40,199 bases of DNA from Streptomyces sp. A0642 (GTDB lineage: Bacteria > Actinomycetota > Actinomycetes > Streptomycetales > Streptomycetaceae): the NCBI RefSeq assembly GCF_004795105.1, contig NZ_SSBL01000042.1, forward strand, positions 1-40,199, read 5' to 3'. Every line of letters begins with the position of its first letter. Within the stretch, counting starts at the first letter, position 1. Positions 8,154 to 16,434 of this stretch are shown one piece after another. The translations under genes were made by a program, and so were the position numbers. The notes beneath the pieces are model-generated. The model worked only from the letters and a program-made list of their open reading frames with translations, was not told the origin of the DNA and did not search any database.

Positions 8154-9080
8154 ATGACGGACTTCCCCGCCCGGCGTCTGCTCCTGGTGCACGCGCACCC
8201 CGACGACGAGTCGATCAACAACGGCGCCACCATGGCCAGGTACGCGGCCGACGGCGCCCTGGTCACGCTGGTGACCTGCACCCTCGGCGAGGAGGGTGAG
8301 ATCATTCCGCCCGAACTCGCTCATCTCGCCTCGGACCGGGACGATTCCCTGGGTCCGTGGCGACTGGGCGAACTCGCGGCCGCCATGAAGGAGCTGGGGG
8401 TCACCGACCACCGCCTCCTCGGCGGCCCGGGCAGGTACCGCGACTCCGGAATGATGGGCACCGAGCAGAACCGGCGCCCCGGGGCCTTCTGGTCCGCCGA
8501 CCTCGACGAGGCCGCCGGACACCTCGTGGAGGTGATCCGCGAGGTGCGCCCCCAGGTCCTGGTGACGTACGACCCCGACGGGGGCTACGGGCACCCCGAC
8601 CACATCCAGGCGCACCGGGTCGCGACCCGCGCCGTCGAACTGGCGGCCGACCCCGCGTACCGCCCCGGCTCCGGCCCCGCGCACACGATCGCCAAGGTCT
8701 ACTGGAACCGGGTGCCGCGTCCGGTCGTCGAGGAGGGCTTCGCCCGGCTGCGGGCGACCGCCCCCGACGCGTTCCCGGGCATCGCCGCGATCGACGACGT
8801 GCCGGGTGTGGTGGACGAGTCCCTGATCACCACCGAGATCGACGGCGCCGGACACGGCGAGGCGAAGGCCGCGGCGATGCGGGCCCACGCCACCCAGATC
8901 GCGCTCGACGGCTCCTTCTTCGCCCTGTCGAACAACTTGGGCCAGCCCGTCCTCACCACCGAGTACTACCAGTTGGTGAGCGGCGCGCCCGGCGCCACCG
9001 GGGGAACCCGGGAACACGACCTGTTCGCGGGCGTCGCGGGCGATACGGGTGTCGCGGGCGTCACGGAGGCGGACCGGTGA
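8154..9080 (+). CDS. mshB: N-acetyl-GlcN-Ins deacetylase MshB (mycothiol biosynthesis)
   Basis: Zinc-dependent PIG-L family deacetylase, 308 aa. It removes the acetyl group from 1-O-(2-acetamido-2-deoxy-glucopyranosyl)-myo-inositol, the second enzymatic step of mycothiol synthesis. The zinc site is visible as AHPDDE (14-19; H15 and D18 as ligands, with D17 the likely general base) and GGYGHPDHIQAH (143-154), with H150 the expected third ligand. MshB-specific sequence is seen in CTLGEEGEIIPPELAHL and MMGTEQNRRPGAFWSAD, which separates it from the mycothiol amidase Mca paralogue, although that distinction was made by eye. It overlaps the following membrane gene by 4 bases (GTGA). Confidence 0.92.
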   Translation: MTDFPARRLLLVHAHPDDESINNGATMARYAADGALVTLVTCTLGEEGEIIPPELAHLASDRDDSLGPWRLGELAAAMKELGVTDHRLLGGPGRYRDSGMMGTEQNRRPGAFWSADLDEAAGHLVEVIREVRPQVLVTYDPDGGYGHPDHIQAHRVATRAVELAADPAYRPGSGPAHTIAKVYWNRVPRPVVEEGFARLRATAPDAFPGIAAIDDVPGVVDESLITTEIDGAGHGEAKAAAMRAHATQIALDGSFFALSNNLGQPVLTTEYYQLVSGAPGATGGTREHDLFAGVAGDTGVAGVTEADR

Positions 9081-9523
9081 GCGGGGACAGGCCGCGGGCC
9101 GCGCGGACCAACGCACCTCCGAGGGACATTCCGGCCACCGGCCCGGCCGCGCCCCTCAACCCCCGCCGGATCGCCTCGCTGCTGGGTCTGGCGGTCCTCG
9201 GCGCGCTCGTCGGCATCGCCGGAACGCTCGTCCAATCCGCCTGGTTCCCCGGCGGATTGCTGCTGGCCCTGCTCGCGTCCGCAGGCCTCTTCCTCGGCGG
9301 GCGGGTCCTCATGGGCGCGCAGTCCGGGGTCCTGGCGCCCGCGGCCGGGTGGCTGATTTCGGTCATTGTTCTGCTGGGCGGGAGACCCGAGGGGGACTAC
9401 GTCTTCGGGGACGAACTGGGCCTCGCGCTCTTCCTGCTGGGCGGCATGGTCATCGCTGTGATCTGTGCCACCATGTCGCGGGCGGCCCAACTGGGGGCCG
9501 ACAGCGGCCGACCTGGCAAGTAA
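9077..9523 (+). CDS. Small integral membrane protein downstream of mshB (DUF6113-like)
   Basis: 148-aa protein starting at a GTG that overlaps the mshB stop, with GGAGG at 9064-9068. About 33 polar residues are followed by four hydrophobic segments (near 35-55, 58-76, 82-100 and 112-132) and a short polar tail. It resembles the family I remember as DUF6113, often found beside mshB in Streptomyces. The family name is from memory. The function is unknown; translational coupling to mshB is the only hint. Confidence 0.82.
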   Translation: MSGDRPRAARTNAPPRDIPATGPAAPLNPRRIASLLGLAVLGALVGIAGTLVQSAWFPGGLLLALLASAGLFLGGRVLMGAQSGVLAPAAGWLISVIVLLGGRPEGDYVFGDELGLALFLLGGMVIAVICATMSRAAQLGADSGRPGK

Positions 9524-9615
9524 TGTGCCACGTCCGATCCCGTAATGCCCCCTGTCCGTCCGGGGGGTGCGCAGCCGTTTCCCCCGGTCGCGGGGTGTGT
9601 GTCGGTCGCGGCCAG

Positions 9616-9621
9616 TAAAGT
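9616..9621 (+). promoter_or_regulatory. Possible -10 element upstream of the 9699 gene
   Basis: TAAAGT fits the TANNNT consensus and lies about 75 bases before the TTG start in a stretch less G+C-rich than its surroundings. No convincing -35 element was found 16-18 bases upstream, so this is weak. A CCCCC/GGGGG hairpin at about 9549-9567 may end the mshB transcript. Confidence 0.3.
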
Positions 9622-9698
9622 GGTTCGCGTGTCGAGCCGTCCCCTGGCCTGCGGCGCGGGGGAAGTACGGGCGGCGGAGCCAATCGGGAGAACCTGCT

Positions 9699-12059
9699 TT
9701 GAGTCGTGAAACTGACAGTTCGTCCTCCGGGCCCCAGGGCCGCGGGGGAGCCGCGTACCCCTCGGGTACGCCGCCGTACGGATCCCGCCAGTATCCGTCG
9801 CTGCATCCTTCGCAGGACGCCCCGGAGGAGTCCCCGGAGCCTGCGGATCCGCCTCAGCCCGACGAGCCGAGGACCGAGACGACGCTGACGACGCGTATCC
9901 GGATCAACATTCCGGGCTCGCGCCCCATCCCGCCGGTGGTCATGCGTACGCCCATGAGCGACGTCGACGCCGGCGGCGAGCGCACCGGCTCCGTCCCGCG
10001 CCCGGCCGCCTCCGCGGCCGACGGCGCGCGGGCGGACGCCACCGCGCCGGGACCCGAGTCCCGGGAGACCGCGGCCGCGGCGGAGCCCGCTGCCGAGAAG
10101 CCGGCCAGGGAGAAGAGCGGCAGCGACTGGTTCGCGCCGCGCAAGCCCCCGGCCGCGGCCCCGGCGGGCACGAGCCCTTCGTCGGACGCCCCGTCGGGCG
10201 ACGGCACGGACGGAGCGGGCTTCCGGGCCGGCGGTCCGGGCGGCACGAACGGCGCCGGGTTCGCGGCGAGTGGCCCCGGCGGCACGCATGGCTCCGGCTT
10301 CGCGGCCGGTGGCCCCGGCGGCACGGACGGGGCCGGCTTCCGGGCCGGCGGCCCGGACGGCCCGCACGGCGCCGGGCTCAGGGGCGAGGGCCCCGCCGAC
10401 ACGAACGGCTCCGGCTTCACGGCCGGTGGCCCCGGCAGCCGGCCGGACGGACCGGGCTCCGGCCCGGCGACCCCGCCCGCCGGTGTTCCCCGGGCCGATC
10501 TGCCCTACTTCTCCGACGGTTCGCAGCGCGCCGACGACCCGGACTTCTCCGACGGACCGCGGCGCGGCGACGACCAGGGCTTCTTCGACGGGCCTCAGCG
10601 CGCCGACGACCGGGGCGCGCCCGGGCCCGACGGTTTCGGCGGCGACGGCCCCGGCGGGCCCCGCTCCACGCCGAACCTCGGTGTCCGCACGCCGGGTCCC
10701 TCCGGCCCCACGACGGGACCGGCCACCGGCAGCTCGGCGCTCACCCCGGACCTCGACGGCCGGGCGCCCTTCGGTCCCGGACCCGGCGGACCCTCGGGTC
10801 CCGGGAGTGCCGGCGGGGTGCCGCCGCGCATGTCGGACGACACCGCCGTGCTCACCCCGCAGTTCGGGCCGGGCCCCTCCGGCCCGGGGGGCAACGTCTC
10901 GGGGGACACGCTGACCAGCGGCATCCCCGTCGTGCCCCCGGAGCACCGCTCGGGTGGACCGTCGCCGTTCCCCGGCACCGATTCCGGACCGCGCACGCCG
11001 GACGGCCCGATGGGCACCGGACCGGCCGGCCCGGGCGGGTTCGCCGCTCAGGCGCCCAAGCCCGCCGCCCGCACCACCCCGCAGTCCGCGGCGGCGAGCG
11101 CCCCGGCGAAGAAGGGCCGCTCCAAGCTGGTCATGCTCGGTGTGGCCGCTGTCTGCCTGCTCGGGCTCGCCTACGGCGCCGGCTTGCTGATGAACCACTC
11201 CGACGTGCCCAAGGGCACCACCGTCCTGGGCGTCGACATCGGCGGCGGTACCCGGGACGACGCCGTCGAGAAGCTGGACGCGGCCCTCGGCAAGCGGTCC
11301 AAGGCCCCGCTCCAGCTGACCGTGGACGGCAAGAAGACGCAGCTCAGCCCCGACAGGGCCGGGCTCTCCCTGGACAGCCAGGCGACCGTGCGCGCCGCGG
11401 CGGGCAGCGACTACAACCCCGTCTCCGTCATCGGCTCCCTCTTCGGCAACGAGCGCACCGTCGACCCGGTGATCCCGGTCGACGAGGAGAAGCTCGGTGT
11501 CGCGCTGAAGGACCTGGCGGGCGCCTCCGGAACGTCCGGCGACGGCACGATCAAGTTCCTGCCGGGCAAGGCTGTCGCCGTCCCGGGCAGGACCGGCAAG
11601 GCGCTCGACGTCAACCAGTCGATGGTCTCGGTCCGCGACGCGTACCGCGCCCAGGTCGAGACGGGCAGGGCCAACACCGTCCAGCTGCCCGTCACCACCC
11701 GCGAGCCCACCATCAGCCAGGCCGAACTGGACCGGGCGATGAAGGAGTTCGCGGAGCCCGCGATGTCCGGGCTGATCGTCATCAAGGCGGGCTCGAAGCA
11801 GATCCCGTTCGGCCCGGCCAAATCGCTGCCGAAGATCCTCTCGATGGTTCCGGTCGACGGCAAACTCGTCGACCACTACGACAAGAAGGCCATCGAGGAG
11901 CTCTGCGGAGGGGTCTTCGACGGCATCATGGTCACCAAGGGCGACGGTACGAAGCACCAGGTCGGCCCGGACGACGTGGCGTTCGCCATGCGGGGCGCGC
12001 TGCTCGGCAAGACGCCGGCCGAGCGGACCGTCACGATCGACCTCGGCGGCAACGGCTGA
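9699..12059 (+). CDS. Membrane-anchored PG_binding_4 (VanW N-terminal type) protein with long disordered repeat region
   Basis: 786 aa from a TTG start chosen because GGGAG (9686-9690) sits 8 bases upstream and an N-terminus SRETDSSSSGPQ follows. Residues 1-465 are Pro/Gly/Asp-rich and probably disordered. They contain six 13-residue repeats (GTDGAGFRAGGPG type) and three 12-residue repeats (PYFSDGSQRADD type). One membrane segment (about 475-497, LVMLGVAAVCLLGLAYGAGLL) preceded by KKGRSK predicts a cytoplasmic N-terminus and an outside C-terminus. The roughly 285 extracellular residues hold two units resembling the PG_binding_4 domain: TTVLGVDIGGGTRDDAVEKL with its downstream beta-rich part, and a second around QLPVTTREPTISQAELDRAM. 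No transpeptidase or VanW domain is fused. A cell-wall-associated role is inferred. Confidence 0.85.
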   Translation: MSRETDSSSSGPQGRGGAAYPSGTPPYGSRQYPSLHPSQDAPEESPEPADPPQPDEPRTETTLTTRIRINIPGSRPIPPVVMRTPMSDVDAGGERTGSVPRPAASAADGARADATAPGPESRETAAAAEPAAEKPAREKSGSDWFAPRKPPAAAPAGTSPSSDAPSGDGTDGAGFRAGGPGGTNGAGFAASGPGGTHGSGFAAGGPGGTDGAGFRAGGPDGPHGAGLRGEGPADTNGSGFTAGGPGSRPDGPGSGPATPPAGVPRADLPYFSDGSQRADDPDFSDGPRRGDDQGFFDGPQRADDRGAPGPDGFGGDGPGGPRSTPNLGVRTPGPSGPTTGPATGSSALTPDLDGRAPFGPGPGGPSGPGSAGGVPPRMSDDTAVLTPQFGPGPSGPGGNVSGDTLTSGIPVVPPEHRSGGPSPFPGTDSGPRTPDGPMGTGPAGPGGFAAQAPKPAARTTPQSAAASAPAKKGRSKLVMLGVAAVCLLGLAYGAGLLMNHSDVPKGTTVLGVDIGGGTRDDAVEKLDAALGKRSKAPLQLTVDGKKTQLSPDRAGLSLDSQATVRAAAGSDYNPVSVIGSLFGNERTVDPVIPVDEEKLGVALKDLAGASGTSGDGTIKFLPGKAVAVPGRTGKALDVNQSMVSVRDAYRAQVETGRANTVQLPVTTREPTISQAELDRAMKEFAEPAMSGLIVIKAGSKQIPFGPAKSLPKILSMVPVDGKLVDHYDKKAIEELCGGVFDGIMVTKGDGTKHQVGPDDVAFAMRGALLGKTPAERTVTIDLGGNG
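10203..10436 (+). repeat. Six tandem 39-bp coding repeats
   Basis: Six in-frame 39-bp units encode 13-residue repeats of consensus G-T-x-G-(A/S)-G-F-x-A-G-G-P-G. Substitutions occur mainly at positions 3, 5, 8 and 9. The unit boundaries fall exactly on codons, as expected from unequal recombination within the disordered region of the PG_binding_4 protein. Confidence 0.85.
10503..10610 (+). repeat. Three tandem 36-bp coding repeats
   Basis: Three 36-bp units encode 12-residue repeats, PYFSDGSQRADD, PDFSDGPRRGDD and QGFFDGPQRADD. They are unrelated to the 39-bp repeats upstream in the same gene. Confidence 0.8.
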
Positions 12060-12077
12060 CGCCGTCGTCCGTCCGCC

Positions 12078-12115
12078 CCACCGCCCCCGTCCGGACTTCC
12101 GGCCGGGGGCGGTGG
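12078..12115 (+). terminator. Terminator hairpin
   Basis: CCACCGCCCCCG (12078-12089) pairs perfectly with CGGGGGCGGTGG (12104-12115). The loop itself can form CCGG-ACTT-CCGG. It starts 18 bases after the stop of the PG_binding_4 gene. Confidence 0.8.
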
Positions 12116-12155
12116 CGTATGCCGCTCCGCAGGCCGCCGCCGTCACACGTACGGC

Positions 12156-12189
12156 ATGACATCTGTCATCCCGGATTCACGACCCGTGA
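12156..12189. promoter_or_regulatory. Tandem palindromes upstream of ABC/two-component operon (putative operator)
   Basis: ATGACA-TC-TGTCAT (12156-12169) is a perfect 6-2-6 inverted repeat. TCACG-ACC-CGTGA (12177-12189) is a perfect 5-3-5 repeat eight bases further on. Both lie 40-73 bases before the start of the ATPase gene whose operon ends in a NarL-family regulator. Such regulators bind short dyads as dimers, so the first palindrome is a good candidate for autoregulation. Binding itself is inferred. Confidence 0.6.
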
Positions 12190-12228
12190 CCCTGCCGGGC
12201 GCACCCCCTGCTGAGCCAGCCTGGACGC

Positions 12229-13167
12229 ATGACAACGACAGCCCCCGAGACCGCCGCGGTGAAGACCGCCGTAGTCAGCTTCGAACAGGTCAGCAAGGCC
12301 TACGGAGACGTACGCGCCGTCGACGGGCTCACCCTCCACCTGCACCCGGGTGAGACCGTGGCGCTCCTCGGCCCCAACGGCGCCGGCAAGTCCTCCACCC
12401 TCGACCTCCTCCTCGGTCTGCGCACCGCCGACTCCGGTACGGTCCGCCTCTTCGGTACGACCCCGCAGGCGGCCATCGCCGCCGGCCGCGTCGGCGCCAT
12501 GCTGCAGTCCGGCGGCCTCATGGAGGACGTCACGGTCGGCGAACTGGTCGGGCTCGTGTGCGCTCTGCACCCCAAGCCCTACCCGGTGAGCGACGTGCTG
12601 GCCCGGGCCGGCGTCGCCCCGATCGCCGACCGCATGGTCAACAAGCTCTCCGGCGGCCAGGAACAGCGCGTACGGTTCGCGCTCGCCACCGCCGGGGCCA
12701 ACGACCTGATCGTGCTGGACGAGCCGACCACCGGCATGGACGTCACCGCCCGCCAGGCCTTCTGGGCCACCATGCGCGAGCAGGCCGACCAGGGCCGCAC
12801 GGTGCTGTTCGCCACCCACTACCTCGAAGAGGCCGACGCGATCGCCGACCGCGTCCTGGTCCTGCACAAGGGCCGGATCCTCGCCGACGGCACCGCCGCC
12901 GAGATCAAGGCGAGGGCCGGAGCCCGCCGGATCTCCTTCGAGCTCGAGGGCGCGATCGACGAAGGGGCCCTGCGCGCGCTGCCGTTCCTCTCCACCCTCG
13001 ACGTCACCGGCCACCGCGTCCGCATCCAGTCGCACAACGCCGACGCGACCATGCACGCCGTCTACGGGCTGGGCCTCTACCCGCGCGAGCTCGAAGTCGC
13101 CGGACTCGGCCTGGAGCAGGCCTTCGTCGCCATCACCGAGGCCGAGGAGGCCAGGACCGCATGCTGA
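12229..13167 (+). CDS. ABC-2 exporter ATP-binding protein (module 1)
   Basis: 312-aa ATPase of the DrrA/CcmA-like class that powers ABC-2 exporters. Walker A GPNGAGKSS is at 48-56, the signature LSGGQ at 139-143, Walker B LIVLDEP shortly after and the H-loop in ATHYLEEAD. A C-terminal domain of about 80 residues follows, typical of drug or lipid exporters (RISFELEGAIDE onward). The ATG overlaps nothing upstream. The stop overlaps the permease start by 7 bases, and the operon continues into a histidine kinase and response regulator. That arrangement is common for exporters induced by membrane-active compounds; the substrate is unknown. Confidence 0.93.
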   Translation: MTTTAPETAAVKTAVVSFEQVSKAYGDVRAVDGLTLHLHPGETVALLGPNGAGKSSTLDLLLGLRTADSGTVRLFGTTPQAAIAAGRVGAMLQSGGLMEDVTVGELVGLVCALHPKPYPVSDVLARAGVAPIADRMVNKLSGGQEQRVRFALATAGANDLIVLDEPTTGMDVTARQAFWATMREQADQGRTVLFATHYLEEADAIADRVLVLHKGRILADGTAAEIKARAGARRISFELEGAIDEGALRALPFLSTLDVTGHRVRIQSHNADATMHAVYGLGLYPRELEVAGLGLEQAFVAITEAEEARTAC

Positions 13168-13916
13168 ATCTCTTCTCGTGGGCCCTCATCAGGCTCGAAG
13201 TGACCCGCACCCTGCGGAACAAGAAGTTCATGTTCTTCTCGATCATCTACCCGTCGGTGATCTACCTGCTGATCTCCGGCACCCAGAACACCACCGACAA
13301 GGTGCCGCACACCGATCTGACCCTGCAGTCCTTCTTCATGGTCTCCATGGCCTCCTTCGGCGCGCTGACCGCCGTCCTGATGGGCAACAGCGAACGCATC
13401 GCCAAGGAGCGCGAGAAGGGCTGGGTCCGCCAGCTCAGGCTGACCGCACTCCCCAGCCGCGGCTACGTCCTCGCGAAGATCGCCAGCGCGGCCATGGTCA
13501 CCCTGCCGTGCATCGTCGTCGTCTTCCTCGTCGCGGCCTCCGCCAAGCACGTACGGTTCGACGCCTGGCAGTGGTTCGCCCTCACCGGTGTCATCTGGGC
13601 GGGCTCGCTCGTGTTCGCCGCGCTCGGAGTCGCCATCGGCTACCTCGCCAGCGGTGACGCGGTCCGCCCGATCAGCATGATCATCTACTTCGTCCTCTCG
13701 ATCCTCGGCGGGCTGTGGATGCCGAGCGCGACCTTCCCGCAGTGGATCCAGAACATCTCCGAGTGGCTGCCCACACACGCGTACGCTGCCCTCGGCCAGG
13801 CCGTCGAAATGGGCGGCGCACCCCACGCCAAGGACGTCGCCATCCTCTGCGCCTACTTCCTGCTGTTCACGGGCGGCGCGGCCTGGCTCTACCGGAAGGA
13901 CACCCTGAAAGCGTGA
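13161..13916 (+). CDS. ABC-2 type exporter permease (module 1)
   Basis: 251-aa permease with six predicted membrane segments, starting at the ATG inside ATGCTGA, which contains the ATPase stop. A cytoplasmic stretch with MGNSERIAKEREKGWVRQLR and the LTALPSRGYVLAKI segment is typical of ABC-2 membrane proteins. So is the conserved region before the last segments (GLWMPSATFPQWIQNISEWLP). It forms the transporter with the preceding ATPase. The GTG of the histidine kinase overlaps its stop by 3 bases, so expression of transporter and sensor is tightly coupled. Confidence 0.92.
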   Translation: MLNLFSWALIRLEVTRTLRNKKFMFFSIIYPSVIYLLISGTQNTTDKVPHTDLTLQSFFMVSMASFGALTAVLMGNSERIAKEREKGWVRQLRLTALPSRGYVLAKIASAAMVTLPCIVVVFLVAASAKHVRFDAWQWFALTGVIWAGSLVFAALGVAIGYLASGDAVRPISMIIYFVLSILGGLWMPSATFPQWIQNISEWLPTHAYAALGQAVEMGGAPHAKDVAILCAYFLLFTGGAAWLYRKDTLKA

Positions 13917-15091
13917 ACGAGGACGAGATGCCCGTGGGCATAGGGCGGCCCCCGGCCACGGCGAGACAGGCCGGCGTCAAGCTCCTGTGGATCGGTATCT
14001 GGCTCGCCTTCATGAGCGCGCCGGTCAAGGACCTCGCCGACGGCAACCACACCCCCTGGGCCACCGCCCTCGGTGCGTCCGGGCTGCTGGTCTTCGTCGC
14101 CGGTTACCTCGTCCTGGTCTTCCGCCACACCTCGCGGGCACTGGACCCCTTTTCGGTCCGCGCCGCCCTCGCCTTCCTCGGCGCGCTGGCCGTCCTGCTC
14201 GCCCTGACGTTCGGCACGCCCTGGCTCGTCCTCTTCGTGTATGTGTCCGTCTCCGTGGGCGCCACCCTGCCGATGCGGACCGCCCGTTGGCTCATCCCCG
14301 CCGTCACCGCCGTCCTGGTGGCCATCGGCCTGACCGGCGACCATCCGCGCGAAGTCATCACGGCCCTGCTCTTCCCCGCGCTCCTCGGCGGCTTCGCGAT
14401 GTCCGGCGTACGGCAGATGATCCGCACCACGATCCAGCTCCGTGAGGCCCGCGCCACCGTCGCCCAGCTCGCCGCCAACGAGGAAAGGCTCCGCCTCGCC
14501 CGGGACCTGCACGACCTGCTCGGCCACTCCCTCTCCCTGATCACCCTCAAGAGCGAACTCGCGGGACGGATGCTCCCCGCTCACCCGGAACAGGCGGCGG
14601 AGCAGGTCGCCGACATCGAACGGGTCAGCCGTCAGGCCCTCGTGGACGTACGCAGCGCCGTCACCGGCTACCGCAGGCCGACCCTCCCCGGCGAACTGGC
14701 CGGGGCCAGGACCGCCCTCGCCGCCGCCGGGATCGCCGCCGACGTCCCGGCCGAGGCCCCGGAGGATCTCCCCGAGAAGGCGGAGGAGGTGCTCGCCTGG
14801 GCCCTTCGGGAAGCCGTCACCAACGTCGTGCGCCACAGCGGCGCCGGCCGCTGCACGGTCACCCTCGCCCCCCGCCAGACACTCGGCGGACGCGTCCTCG
14901 AACTCACCGTCGCCGACGACGGCCGCGGCACCGCCGGAACGACGAGGGGCAACGGCCTGACGGGCATGGCCGAACGTCTCGCCACGGTCGACGGCACGCT
15001 CACCACCCGGCCCACCGAAGCCCGTTCGGGCAAAGGCTTCACCGCCGTCCTCAGCGTTCCGCTCGGAACCGGCCTAGGATCCCGGGAATGA
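13913..15091 (+). CDS. DesK-like sensor histidine kinase (module 1)
   Basis: 392-aa kinase from a GTG in the GTGA overlap with the permease stop. The N-terminal half holds about five or six membrane segments (residues 22-165) with almost no extracellular domain, so signals are probably sensed within the membrane or through the transporter. The dimerisation box has the phospho-acceptor His200 in ARDLHDLLGHSLS (HisKA_3 type). The ATPase N-box is visible as EAVTNVVRHSGAG and the G-box as VADDGRGTAGTTRGNGLTGM. It phosphorylates the adjacent NarL-type regulator, whose ATG overlaps its stop (ATGA at 15088-15091). Confidence 0.93.
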   Translation: MNEDEMPVGIGRPPATARQAGVKLLWIGIWLAFMSAPVKDLADGNHTPWATALGASGLLVFVAGYLVLVFRHTSRALDPFSVRAALAFLGALAVLLALTFGTPWLVLFVYVSVSVGATLPMRTARWLIPAVTAVLVAIGLTGDHPREVITALLFPALLGGFAMSGVRQMIRTTIQLREARATVAQLAANEERLRLARDLHDLLGHSLSLITLKSELAGRMLPAHPEQAAEQVADIERVSRQALVDVRSAVTGYRRPTLPGELAGARTALAAAGIAADVPAEAPEDLPEKAEEVLAWALREAVTNVVRHSGAGRCTVTLAPRQTLGGRVLELTVADDGRGTAGTTRGNGLTGMAERLATVDGTLTTRPTEARSGKGFTAVLSVPLGTGLGSRE

Positions 15092-15699
15092 GCATGATCA
15101 GACTCCTCCTCGCCGAGGACCAGTCCATGGTGCGTGAGGCCCTCGCGGCCCTCATCGGCCTGGAACCCGACATCGAGGTGGTCGCGCAGGTCGCCCGCGG
15201 CGACGAGGTGCTGGCCGCGGCCCGGGAACACGGCATCGACGTGGCCCTCCTCGACATCGAGATGCCCGGCATGACGGGCATCGAGGCGACCGCCGAACTG
15301 CGCCGCGCCCTCCCCGACGTCAAGGTCGTCGTCGTCACCACGTTCGGCCGCCCCGGATATCTGCGCCGCGCGATGGAGTCGGGGGCGGACGCCTTCCTGG
15401 TGAAGGACGCGCCCGCGTCCCAACTCGCCGAAGCCGTACGCAAGGTGCTCGCCGGTGAACGCGTCATCGACCCCACCCTCGCGGCAGCGGCCCTGGCCGA
15501 CGGCGCCAGTCCGCTGACCGCGCGCGAGCGCGACGTGCTGCGCACGGCCGCCGACGGCTCGACCAACGCGGAGATCGCGGCCGCGCTCCACCTGTCCCAG
15601 GGCACGGTCCGCAACTACCTCTCCACGGCGATCCAGAAGATGGCGGCCCGCAACCGCGCGGAGGCGGTCCGGATGGCCCGCGAGAAGGGCTGGTTGTAG
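15088..15699 (+). CDS. NarL/FixJ-family response regulator (module 1)
   Basis: 203-aa regulator. The receiver domain has acidic residues E10-D11, the phospho-acceptor Asp56 in ALLDIEMPG and a Lys in FLVKDA. The C-terminal LuxR-type helix-turn-helix is clear (LTARERDVLRTAADGSTNAE onward, with recognition helix around LSQGTVRNYLSTAIQKM). It is the last gene of the four-gene operon and is translationally coupled to its kinase. The palindrome at 12156-12169 ahead of the operon is the likeliest target. It converges on the regulator of the second module across only 45 bases, where no strong terminator was seen. Confidence 0.94.
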   Translation: MSMIRLLLAEDQSMVREALAALIGLEPDIEVVAQVARGDEVLAAAREHGIDVALLDIEMPGMTGIEATAELRRALPDVKVVVVTTFGRPGYLRRAMESGADAFLVKDAPASQLAEAVRKVLAGERVIDPTLAAAALADGASPLTARERDVLRTAADGSTNAEIAAALHLSQGTVRNYLSTAIQKMAARNRAEAVRMAREKGWL

Positions 15700-15744
15700 A
15701 ACCTCTCCCTCGACGCCCCTTCCCCACCGGTCACCGGCGACCAG

Positions 15745-16434
15745 TCACCGTGTCGCCGTCACCAGCCCCGCCTCGTACGCGATGATGACGAGCTGCACCC
15801 GGTCCCGGGCGTTGAGCTTGGCGAGCAGCCGGGTCAGGTACGTCTTGGCCGTGGCGACGCTGATGAACAGCCGCTCGGCGATCTCCGCATTGGACAGCCC
15901 GCTGCCGACCAGCACCAGGACTTCGCGCTCCCGGTCGGTGATCGCGGTGAGCGGGCGCTGCGGGACCGGTGAGCTCGGCCGGTCAGCGAACTCCTTGATC
16001 AGCCGCCGGGTCACGCCCGGTGCGAGCAGGGCGTCGCCCGCCGCCACCACCCGGACCGCCGCCAGGATGTCCTCCAACGCCATGTCCTTGACCAGGAAGC
16101 CGGCCGCCCCGGCGCGCAGCGCGCCGTACACGTAGTCGTCGTCATCGAACGTGGTCAGGACCACCACATGGGCGGTGGTCGGGCCCGCCGCGATCCGTTC
16201 GGTGGCCTCGATGCCGTTGAGACCCGGCATCCGGATGTCCATCACCACCACATCGGGGACCAGTTCGGCGGTCAGGCGGACCGCCTCGTCGCCCGTCCCC
16301 GCCTCGCCGACGACCTCGATGTCACTGGTCTCGGCCATGACCATGCGCAGCGCGGTGCGCACCAGCGGCTGGTCGTCGGCGAGCAGGACGCGGACGCGGA
16401 CCGGGGGCGGGGGGCCGGGTGTCTCCTCGCTCAT
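15745..16434 (-). CDS. NarL/FixJ-family response regulator (module 2)
   Basis: 229-aa regulator with receiver phospho-acceptor Asp66 (VVVMDIRMPGLNG), acidic pair D20-D21, Lys in FLVKDMALEDIL, and a C-terminal LuxR helix-turn-helix (LTAITDREREVLVLVGSGLS onward). It begins with a proline-rich stretch (MSEETPGPPPPVRVR). The ATG overlaps the kinase stop (ATGA at 16431-16434). Only the receiver and helix-turn-helix folds are shared with the module 1 regulator; the sequences differ enough for separate signals and targets. Confidence 0.94.
   Translation of the reverse strand: MSEETPGPPPPVRVRVLLADDQPLVRTALRMVMAETSDIEVVGEAGTGDEAVRLTAELVPDVVVMDIRMPGLNGIEATERIAAGPTTAHVVVLTTFDDDDYVYGALRAGAAGFLVKDMALEDILAAVRVVAAGDALLAPGVTRRLIKEFADRPSSPVPQRPLTAITDREREVLVLVGSGLSNAEIAERLFISVATAKTYLTRLLAKLNARDRVQLVIIAYEAGLVTATR

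Noticed and set aside
9450..12146. 898-codon open frame on the minus strand opposite the PG_binding_4 gene
   Set aside because: It is a by-product of G/C third-position bias. The product is Arg/Gly/Ala-rich with no domain, while the plus strand encodes a recognisable protein.
15700..15744. Terminator between the two convergent response regulators
   Set aside because: Only a 4-bp GGTC/GACC stem could be found, too weak to list.
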